The position numbers and the translations under genes were made by a program. Shown piece by piece: positions 3,467-9,351 of a stretch of DNA of 9,351 bases. A model generated the notes under the pieces. It was not told the DNA's origin, did not search any database, and saw only the letters and a program-made list of their open reading frames with translations. The DNA is from Clostridiales bacterium UBA1248 (GTDB taxonomy: Bacteria; Bacillota; Clostridia; Oscillospirales; CAG-272). Location: contig DBWC01000018.1 in the NCBI GenBank assembly GCA_002308615.1, positions 2,881 to 12,231 of the forward strand, written 5' to 3'. Position 1 is the stretch's first letter, and each line of letters starts with the position of its first letter.

Positions 3467-6403
3467 TTATCCGCCGTAGGTCGCCGAATACCATTCGTTA
3501 TAGATATAAACGACGCCGTCTTCGTTATCGGCCTGCTCTTCGCCGACGTTCATGAACTTCTGATAATCCTCGTTATTGTTCTCAAGATCCGTCACGGTCT
3601 CCTTGAAGAATTCCGTGTAAAGCTCGTTTGCGATAACGTCGTAATACTCGGATTCCTTTGTCATAAATCCGTCGTATTCGGATTTCGCGTTCTTCAGCGT
3701 TATGTTGAGCTCGCTCATCCTCGCCTCTGTCTCGGCGATACGTGTGAATATCTCGGACGAAGAGATCTGATCGTAAGCGTTCTGCTTATCATCGAGCGCG
3801 GCTTTTGCCTGATCGTATTTCTTCTTTTCAGCGGAAGCCTTTGCCGTGGCTTTGTCGTAAGCCGCCGTGAGCTCCGCAAGCTCCGATTCAAGCTGTTCCG
3901 CCTTTGTCTCGTCCTGGTTTGCGGCTATCTCCGCTTCCTTATCCTCTACGTAGGACAACGCTATGGCGCCGTCTTTATTCTTCTCGTCGTATGCGGCTTT
4001 AGCCTCGTCAAACGCTTTCTGCGCTTCTTTTACGGCTTCTTCCGCCTTTGCAAGCTGTTCCTTATAGGATTTAGCCTCTGTGTTGAGGGCTGCGTTTTCC
4101 GCGGAGATCTTATCGTATTCCGTCTGAGATTCTTCAACGAGCTTCTTAAGTTCCGCGTACTTTTTATCAAGGTCCGCCTGCTTGGGAGCCGTCAGCGCGT
4201 CTATATCCTTCTGCGTGTTTTCAACGTTGCTGTTGAAGGAATTGTAGTTGTTGAGTCTGGCGCTGTAAGCGGTCTTCATCGGATATTCGACTTCTTTACC
4301 GGATGAATCCACGCCCGTTACCGTCTGCGCGCCGTATTCTTCTTCGAGAGCCGTTACTTCTTTATTGTGTTCGTCGTATATCGCCTGTGCTTCCGCAAGC
4401 TCTTTTCTTAATTCGTACGAATATCCTCTCTGCGCTCTTATATCGAGCTCCGCGTTTTCGATATCCTTTTTCCATCCGTCGATCTTATCCTGATCGGGAG
4501 CGAGGTTCGGGTTATCGTCGGTGGGTTTGACCTTCTCTTCGTCGGCGATCTTCTTTTCAAGATCCTTGATCTCCGCTTTGAGTTTTTCTATCTCCGTATC
4601 GTACGGCTTCAACGCGCTCTTCGCGGCGTCAAGCGCATCAGCGTAGGGCTTTAAGTTTTCTTTAGCTTCCTCGATCCTCGCAAGATACGATTCCGCGGTG
4701 TCTTTTATAAGATCGAGCTGTTCTTTATATTTGTCGGCTTCTTTCTTATATTCTTCAAGCGTGGCGGTCAGCTCTTCTATCTTTTCAAGGCGTCTCTTCT
4801 CCACGTCAAACGCTTTGACCTGATCAAGCACCGTGTTTGAAAGAGCTTTCATCTTTTCTATAAGATCCGCGTTCTTTTCTTTCTCGAATATGAATCCGAG
4901 GTAAGGAGATACTATCGTGCTTCTGTTTGCGGCTTTATCCTTTTCCCAGACGTCAAGCTCCATATCCTCCTCGGGATATGCGATGAACGTATTGCCCGTT
5001 GCAAACAGATTCATCATGTATTCCTGATTGAGGCGCTGGAGTTTGCCGGTCTCGCTGTCTATTTTGTAGTTATAGCCTTCTATACCGTACTGGAGGAGGT
5101 TTCTGATTTCGGAATTCGTGGTTATAAGGGTTATTATTTCCATGCATCTGTCGGCGTCTCTCGTGTACTTACTGATACCGAACATATACTGGCCTATCGA
5201 TTCCGTCGTTGCCATGCCCTTGCCCAAGACTTTGACGACGTATTTGCTTTCGTCATAGTTTTCGAGCTGGTCCTCGGACATACTTACGACCTGCGCGCCG
5301 TAGCGTGCGTTTGCATCTGTCGATTCCTGTATGTAGCCGTTGCGTTTATACTGCTCCATATAAATTATATGGTCTGTGTACTGGTATGCCGAAAGGAGGT
5401 TTTTGGGGACTGCTTTAAAGCCTGTGACGGCGGTATTTGCAACGTAGGTGCCGAATATCGATTCCTCGCCGAAAAGCGATACGATACCGGGAGCGTCCGG
5501 AGCGTTCTTCAGCGGTATCACGTCCGGCTCGTTTTCTTTGATGTCGGCTAAGAACGAAGCGAATTTTGCGCTTGTGAGCGTTCTTATATCATCCTCGGCG
5601 TAGCCGTATTTTTTCATAAGAGCGCGGTCAAGTATAAGATACGTCGATTCGTCCGCCATACGCTTGTTGGTCGGGATCGCGTACTGGATATTACCGACCT
5701 TACCCGCCAGAAGTATCGTATCGTTGACGTACTGCTTTATGGATTTGGATCCGAGCGTAAGAGATTCGTCCATCGGGAGCAAGAACGATTCGTCGTCCGT
5801 GGCGTACGGCTCTTCCATAACGTACTTGTTAAGGTTTTCCGTGCCGCAGATAAGGAATATGTCAAGCTGAGTATCCTTTGCGTCCGGATATTTCTCAACG
5901 CTTTCACCGAAAATATTCTGTGTGGTCTCGTATGTATATTCTTCTTCTTCGCTCTCTTCGCCGTCCGTCTCTGTTGACCAGACGATGAGCTTTCTGGTCG
6001 TGACCTCGGCCTTATCCATCTGGATGAGCTTATCTATAGCCGCTCTTCTTCTCGATTCCTTAGCCTCGGCAGCCTGAAGCGACTCGTTGTCAGCCTTCTG
6101 CTTTTCTTCAAGCGCTATATCAGCGACGAGGTTGTCTATAACGGTATCATACTCCGATTCTTTGTAAAAACGGAGTTTGATCTGCGTTGAATAACGCTTT
6201 CTCGTTATCTGGTTTATGGCGTCTTCTACCTTCTGTATCGCCTCCGGAGTCGTCCTGTCGTCCGTTATGCAGTACAGTGTGATTGTAAGCGCACGTCTCG
6301 TTTCATCTTCCGTGATCAAATCGGTGCTGTTGTTGCAGCTTGTGAGAACAGCCCCGCAAATCATGACGAGCAGCAAAAATAACGCCGCGATCTTCTTTTT
6401 CAT
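3467..6403 (-). CDS. Solute-binding-type lipoprotein with a large coiled-coil insertion
   Basis: This encodes 978 residues with a lipoprotein signal peptide (basic MKKK, hydrophobic core, lipobox L20-T21-S22-C23), so the mature protein should be lipid-anchored outside the membrane. Residues about 37-90 and 178-510 look like an extracellular solute-binding protein: LTITLYCITDD near the start, then TPEAIQKVEDAINQI, a QYAIPTNKRMADESTYLILDR segment at 240-260, GISKYTRDADRCMEIITLI at 409-427 and SPYLGFIFE at 499-507. The 471-507 segment vaguely recalls DUF3502-type C-termini. Residues about 531-915 are heptad-rich Lys/Glu/Ala coiled coil, broken near 621-641, 690-712 and 808-820. The last 60 residues (NELYTEFFKETVTDLENN ... 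YNEWYSATYGG) look like a return to the binding-protein fold. A second helical insert (95-137) and an acidic stretch (148-155) lie near the N-terminus. AGGAGG is 12 nt from the ATG, slightly far. No permease gene adjoins. Ligand unknown. Confidence 0.8.
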   Translation of the reverse strand: MKKKIAALFLLLVMICGAVLTSCNNSTDLITEDETRRALTITLYCITDDRTTPEAIQKVEDAINQITRKRYSTQIKLRFYKESEYDTVIDNLVADIALEEKQKADNESLQAAEAKESRRRAAIDKLIQMDKAEVTTRKLIVWSTETDGEESEEEEYTYETTQNIFGESVEKYPDAKDTQLDIFLICGTENLNKYVMEEPYATDDESFLLPMDESLTLGSKSIKQYVNDTILLAGKVGNIQYAIPTNKRMADESTYLILDRALMKKYGYAEDDIRTLTSAKFASFLADIKENEPDVIPLKNAPDAPGIVSLFGEESIFGTYVANTAVTGFKAVPKNLLSAYQYTDHIIYMEQYKRNGYIQESTDANARYGAQVVSMSEDQLENYDESKYVVKVLGKGMATTESIGQYMFGISKYTRDADRCMEIITLITTNSEIRNLLQYGIEGYNYKIDSETGKLQRLNQEYMMNLFATGNTFIAYPEEDMELDVWEKDKAANRSTIVSPYLGFIFEKEKNADLIEKMKALSNTVLDQVKAFDVEKRRLEKIEELTATLEEYKKEADKYKEQLDLIKDTAESYLARIEEAKENLKPYADALDAAKSALKPYDTEIEKLKAEIKDLEKKIADEEKVKPTDDNPNLAPDQDKIDGWKKDIENAELDIRAQRGYSYELRKELAEAQAIYDEHNKEVTALEEEYGAQTVTGVDSSGKEVEYPMKTAYSARLNNYNSFNSNVENTQKDIDALTAPKQADLDKKYAELKKLVEESQTEYDKISAENAALNTEAKSYKEQLAKAEEAVKEAQKAFDEAKAAYDEKNKDGAIALSYVEDKEAEIAANQDETKAEQLESELAELTAAYDKATAKASAEKKKYDQAKAALDDKQNAYDQISSSEIFTRIAETEARMSELNITLKNAKSEYDGFMTKESEYYDVIANELYTEFFKETVTDLENNNEDYQKFMNVGEEQADNEDGVVYIYNEWYSATYGG

Positions 6404-6415
6404 TTGGCAGCAAAA

Positions 6416-6421
6416 CCTCCT
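6416..6421 (-). promoter_or_regulatory. AGGAGG ribosome site of the lipoprotein gene, long spacing
   Basis: AGGAGG on the minus strand lies 12 nt before the ATG at 6403, longer than the usual 5-9 nt. No alternative in-frame start lies between them, and the MKKK signal peptide starts exactly at 6403, so this start stands. The spacing may lower translation somewhat. Confidence 0.75.
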
Positions 6422-6462
6422 AAAATGACGTCCTCAAACGAGTCCGATCATAATTATATTAT

Positions 6463-6491
6463 ATTTTACAATAAATAAGTGATAATGTCAA
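6463..6491 (-). promoter_or_regulatory. Probable promoter of the lipoprotein gene
   Basis: On the minus strand TTGACA (6486-6491) and TAAAAT (6463-6468) are 17 bp apart. Predicted start near 6456 gives a leader of about 53 nt before the lipoprotein ATG. The -35 matches at all six positions and the -10 at five of six. The -10 is followed by further TATAAT-like AT-rich sequence, so the exact start could vary. Confidence 0.78.
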
Positions 6492-6526
6492 GTACAAAAA
6501 TATGAATTTGTGTCTTATTCTTCCCC

Positions 6527-6543
6527 TGTTTAACATTTAAACA
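6527..6543. promoter_or_regulatory. 17-bp palindrome upstream of the lipoprotein promoter
   Basis: TGTTTAA (6527-6533) and TTAAACA (6537-6543) form a perfect 7-3-7 inverted repeat centred about 44 bp upstream of the -35 box of the lipoprotein promoter. Size and placement fit a binding site for a dimeric activator or regulator. The regulator is unknown and AT-rich palindromes do occur by chance. Confidence 0.45.
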
Positions 6544-6561
6544 AGTTAATCACACGTTTTT

Positions 6562-6633
6562 TTTATGCATTGTTGACAGATTTTATTATAATATTTTGGT
6601 TATATACATAAGATATTCTGTCAAATGCATAAA
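6562..6633. repeat. Long imperfect inverted repeat between rpoD and the lipoprotein gene
   Basis: TTTATGCATTGTTGACAGA (6562-6580) is matched by TCTGTCAAATGCATAAA (6617-6633). All 17 bases of the right arm pair with the left arm, which carries two extra bases (GT). A 36-bp AT-rich centre separates the arms. Each arm contains TTGACA, pointing inward, but no -10 box sits at a workable distance for either. The minus-strand RNA has A-rich rather than U-rich sequence after the second arm, so it is not an intrinsic terminator. Confidence 0.85.
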
Positions 6634-6668
6634 TACGGCAAATAAATCTTGTTTATTTCGCCGGTATT
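6632..6668 (-). terminator. Imperfect hairpin at the rpoD stop codon
   Basis: AATACGGCAAATAAA (6632-6646) pairs with 6652-6668 across a 5-nt loop, leaving two single-base bulges (a C and a G). The stem includes two bases of the rpoD stop codon and abuts the larger inverted repeat. The 3' side on the minus strand is TTTATTTGCC followed by GTATTTATGCATTT, which is U-rich but not a clean U-run. It is the best candidate for the end of the dnaG-rpoD transcript, with moderate support. Confidence 0.5.
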
Positions 6669-7764
6669 ATTCAAGGAAATCCTTAAGGCGCTTGGAGCGG
6701 CTGGGATGACGTATCTTTCGGAGCGCTTTTGCCTCTATCTGTCTGATGCGCTCACGCGTTATATTGAACTGTTTGCCCACTTCCTCAAGCGTTCTCGCCT
6801 GTCCGTCCTCAAGACCGAAGCGCAGACGGAGCACCTGGGCTTCACGCGGGGTGAGGGTGTTCAGCACGTCGTTCAGCTGCTCGCGCAAAAGCGTCTGAGA
6901 TGCCGCGTCAGCCGGCGCGGGAGAATCGTTATCCGGTATAAAGTCGCCTAAATGCGTATCCTCTTCTTCGCCTATAGGCGTTTCGAGCGATACGGGATCC
7001 TGTGCTATTTTCATTATATCGCGCACTTTTTCCACGCTCATATTGAGCTCGGAGGCTATTTCTTCAGCCGTCGGCTCGCGTCCTTTGTCCTGAACGAGCT
7101 GACGCTGTATCTTTGACACCTTGTGTATCGTTTCTACCATGTGGACGGGGATCCTTATGGTCCTCGCCTGGTCGGCTATTGCGCGCGTTATCGCCTGTCT
7201 TATCCACCACGTGGCGTACGTGGAGAATTTATAACCTTTTGTATAATCGAACTTGTCCACGGCTTTCATTAAGCCGAGGTTGCCCTCCTGGATCAGATCG
7301 AGGAAGAACATACCGCGGGAAACGTATCTTTTTGCGATGCTGACGACAAGTCTTAAGTTTGCGTTGACGAGCTCTTTTTTGGCGTTGCTGTCGCCGTACG
7401 CCATACGCTCCGCAAGCTCAAGCTCGCGCTCCTGATCGAGCAGGTTGTATTTGCCTATGTCGCGCAGATAAACTCTTACGGGGTCGTCTATGTTGAGGCC
7501 CTCCTGAGTCAGCATTTTTTCCATTTCCTCGGCTGACTCGTACTTTTCTATCTCGCGCTCAAGTCCCTCGATATCCGCGGTGTCGTCAAGGAAACCGACG
7601 ATCTCTATGCCCTCCGCCTGCAGCTTTTCGTAGAATTTTTCCACCTGCTCCAGACTCATGTCAAGCTCGTCGAGCGTTTCCATTATCTCGCTGTTTGAAA
7701 GCGTGCCTTTGACTTTTCCGGATTCTATCAGCGATTTTATGACTGATTTCTTATCGTTTTCCAT
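6667..7764 (-). CDS. rpoD: RNA polymerase primary sigma factor (sigma-A/RpoD)
   Basis: This 365-residue group 1 sigma factor directs RNA polymerase to -35/-10 promoters such as those seen in this window. A region 1.1-like N-terminus (about 1-60) precedes region 1.2 (DDPVRVYLRDIG, 93-104). Region 2 includes NLRLVVSIAKRY (136-147), DLIQEGNLGLMKAVDKFDY (156-174) and the melting/-10 helix YKFSTYATWWIRQAITRAIA (178-197). Region 3 is about 207-280. Region 4 holds the -35 helix-turn-helix TLEEVGKQFNITRERIRQIEAKALRKI (325-351) and ends LKDFLE. Length fits the compact Firmicutes form without the large insert of E. coli sigma-70. AGGAAG lies 7 nt before the ATG. The gene lies 22 bp after dnaG, the conserved macromolecular synthesis arrangement, and is probably cotranscribed with it. 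Confidence 0.98.
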   Translation of the reverse strand: MENDKKSVIKSLIESGKVKGTLSNSEIMETLDELDMSLEQVEKFYEKLQAEGIEIVGFLDDTADIEGLEREIEKYESAEEMEKMLTQEGLNIDDPVRVYLRDIGKYNLLDQERELELAERMAYGDSNAKKELVNANLRLVVSIAKRYVSRGMFFLDLIQEGNLGLMKAVDKFDYTKGYKFSTYATWWIRQAITRAIADQARTIRIPVHMVETIHKVSKIQRQLVQDKGREPTAEEIASELNMSVEKVRDIMKIAQDPVSLETPIGEEEDTHLGDFIPDNDSPAPADAASQTLLREQLNDVLNTLTPREAQVLRLRFGLEDGQARTLEEVGKQFNITRERIRQIEAKALRKIRHPSRSKRLKDFLE

Positions 7765-7786
7765 TTATATTCTTCCTTTCGTTTGT

Positions 7787-9351
7787 TTACTTCTTTTTTT
7801 GTATTATCGCCTGTATATCATCAAACGACGCAGCGCCGCCGTCCGGCTTGTCTTCCGTCTGCCGCAAAGCTTCCGCGTATTTTTTGAACACCTCGTAGCT
7901 GTTGTCGGCAAGGTCGCTCCTGTTTATCAGCATACGCGTTATCCTGCCGGTCTCATCCGGAGAAAACCCGTCCGATATGAAGGAGATATCGAATCTGCCT
8001 TCGCTTCTGACACAGCTCAGCATGGCGGCGTATACGCGTTTGTTGAAGGACGTTTTGAAGTCGCCTTCCGTAAGGACACCGTCGTCCTCCGCTGTTATCA
8101 GGTATTCCGGGCTCAGCTGAGCGATGCCGAGCAGCGCCTCCTCAGCGTTTGCGGCTCTTGACATACGGAGCCTGTCCGGATTGACCTTGTCCCCGTATCC
8201 CTCGCTTTGCCGTATAAGCTTAGTCTGCTCTTCTTTTCTGCCTGCGTTTACCCGTTTTTTATGTTTATTTTCGACAACGGTCTTGAAGCTCTGCTCTGAT
8301 ACGTCAAGTATCTTTGCGTATTTCACGGTGTATATTTCGCGTTCCACCGGAGAATATACGGACGCTATTACGTCCGCCAGCTTATCGCTCGCTATGGCGC
8401 GCTGATCCGCCGCTTTCAGATCGAAAGAAGACAGGACCTGACCGCACCTGTAATCCATCTGGCCTATGCTTTTTTGTAAAAGCAGCGCAAATCTTTCTTT
8501 TCCGTATTTGTTTATGAATTCGTCCGGGTCGCACCCGTCCGGCAGGCTTACGACTTTTGTTTCCACGCCGGCGTCAGACAGGATCTTAATTACCGCGTTA
8601 GTCTTTGTGACGCCCGCCGCGTCTCCGTCGTAACAGATGACGACTTTGTTTTTATAACGCCGTATGAGCGCCGCCTGCTCTTCCGAAAACGACGTTCCGA
8701 GCGACGCTATGGCGTTTGTAAAGCCCGACATATGAAGAGATATGACGTCCGTCTGACCCTCGCACAGTATAAAGAAATCTTCTTTTGAATTCTTTGCGAA
8801 ATTCATGGCGTAGAGATTTCTGCGCTTGCTGAATGCGGGAGTATCGTTGGTATTTTTATATTTCTGCCCCTCCGCCGGTTTCTTTTCAAGAGATCTTGCG
8901 CTGAAGCCGACGACGTTGCCCGCCGCGTCTATAATCGGGAATATTATGCGGTTTTCAAACGTGCTGTAACCGCCGCGGTTGCACAAAAACGCGTCTATAA
9001 GCTCGCCTTGTTTATATCCGAGATCGTTTAAATAAGCGGACAGCTTTTTGTCGGGCGGGCTGTAGCCGAGTCCGAAATGATTGACGGCCGCCGTCAGTCC
9101 TCTTCTCTCGATATAATCCGACGCCGCTTTGTATTTTCCCGATACGAGCTGCGTGTGGAAATACCGCGCGGCTTCCTTGTTTGCGTCAAGTATGCGCCTT
9201 CTTTTATCCGACGCTTCCTTATTATAACCGTTATTCGGTACCGAAAGGCCGGCGCGGGCGGCGAGCAGCTCTATCGCGGAGCCGTAATCGACGTTATCCG
9301 CTTTCATCACGAAGCTCACCACGTCGCCTCCGGCGCCGCAGCCGAAGCAGT
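7787..9351 (-). CDS. dnaG: DNA primase DnaG, 5' end outside the window
   Basis: DnaG synthesises RNA primers at the replication fork. The frame is open to the window edge, with 520 residues visible. It opens in the middle of the zinc ribbon (CFGCGAGGDVVSFVMK), so about 55-60 N-terminal residues including the first zinc ligands are missing. A GTG at 9322 lies inside this conserved motif and is not the start. The RNA polymerase domain spans roughly 9200-8400 and contains the Toprim motif EGQTDV (Glu near 8761) and Asp-Gly-Asp (near 8629-8621), the metal-binding catalytic residues. YSTFENRIIFPIIDAAGNVVG is the conserved primase core segment before it. The last ~140 residues (from AEEALLGIAQLSPEYL) resemble the DnaB helicase-binding domain. 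The gene sits 22 bp upstream of rpoD. Nothing suggests a pseudogene. Confidence 0.97.
   Translation of the reverse strand, partial: CFGCGAGGDVVSFVMKADNVDYGSAIELLAARAGLSVPNNGYNKEASDKRRRILDANKEAARYFHTQLVSGKYKAASDYIERRGLTAAVNHFGLGYSPPDKKLSAYLNDLGYKQGELIDAFLCNRGGYSTFENRIIFPIIDAAGNVVGFSARSLEKKPAEGQKYKNTNDTPAFSKRRNLYAMNFAKNSKEDFFILCEGQTDVISLHMSGFTNAIASLGTSFSEEQAALIRRYKNKVVICYDGDAAGVTKTNAVIKILSDAGVETKVVSLPDGCDPDEFINKYGKERFALLLQKSIGQMDYRCGQVLSSFDLKAADQRAIASDKLADVIASVYSPVEREIYTVKYAKILDVSEQSFKTVVENKHKKRVNAGRKEEQTKLIRQSEGYGDKVNPDRLRMSRAANAEEALLGIAQLSPEYLITAEDDGVLTEGDFKTSFNKRVYAAMLSCVRSEGRFDISFISDGFSPDETGRITRMLINRSDLADNSYEVFKKYAEALRQTEDKPDGGAASFDDIQAIIQKKK

Noticed and set aside
3437..4306. 289-residue plus-strand open frame antisense to the lipoprotein gene
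   Set aside because: It lies wholly antisense to the coiled-coil gene. Its Leu/Val/Arg/Phe-rich composition is what reading Lys/Glu-rich codons backwards gives. There is no ribosome site and no recognisable motif.
6573..6624. Promoters driven by the TTGACA boxes at 6573-6578 (plus) and 6619-6624 (minus)
   Set aside because: No -10 box lies at 16-18 bp from either. The nearest TATAAT-like boxes are at 8, 14, 22 or 28 bp. The boxes are better explained as part of the inverted repeat.
7113..7343. Small plus-strand frames opposite rpoD and dnaG (also 6649-6951, 7658-8161, 8124-8405)
   Set aside because: They are antisense shadows of highly conserved genes, without ribosome sites or recognisable protein features.
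9320..9322. GTG at 9322 as the start of dnaG
   Set aside because: The frame stays open to the window edge, and the upstream codons encode CFGCGAGGD, the conserved zinc-ribbon end of DnaG. The gene is cut by the window, not started here.

Overview
The window looks like chromosomal DNA of an uncultured or gut-type member of the Clostridia (low-to-mid G+C Bacillota). The evidence is a dnaG-rpoD pair in the Firmicutes style, a short group 1 sigma factor, consensus sigma-A promoters (TTGACA-N17-TATAAT), strong AGGAGG ribosome binding sites, and a large lipoprotein of the solute-binding type common in gut Clostridia. The species cannot be named from this alone. Every protein gene lies on the minus strand. 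The only plus-strand gene is a tRNA-Thr at the left edge.

Layout from left to right: (1) tRNA-Thr (GGT anticodon) with its own near-perfect promoter and a hairpin terminator (1-168). (2) A metal-efflux operon read leftwards (2948-194): an ArsR/SmtB-family metal sensor, a P1B-type heavy-metal ATPase whose N-terminus is a His/Glu and Cys/His-rich tail, and a small Cys-rich DUF1284 protein whose start overlaps the ATPase stop. An operator-like dyad sits on the promoter of the sensor, so the operon is probably autoregulated and induced by metal. (3) A single HU gene with a consensus promoter and a terminator (2964-3344). (4) A 978-residue lipoprotein gene (3467-6403) that reads as an extracellular solute-binding protein with about 385 residues of coiled coil placed before its last 60 residues. 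No permease or ATPase genes flank it. (5) A 263-bp AT-rich intergenic region (6404-6666) with a promoter for the lipoprotein, a 17-bp palindrome, a large inverted repeat of 17-19 nt arms, and a hairpin at the rpoD stop. (6) rpoD (sigma-A) and, 22 bp upstream of it, dnaG. The dnaG gene runs off the right edge, so its N-terminal zinc-ribbon start is missing.

The dnaG-rpoD genes, HU and the tRNA are housekeeping. The parts most worth a second look are the coiled-coil lipoprotein, the metal operon (hexanucleotide repeat encoding a His-Glu tail, coupled DUF1284 gene, unusual metal-site residues in the regulator) and the structured DNA between rpoD and the lipoprotein gene. I see no mobile elements, CRISPR arrays or prophage genes.
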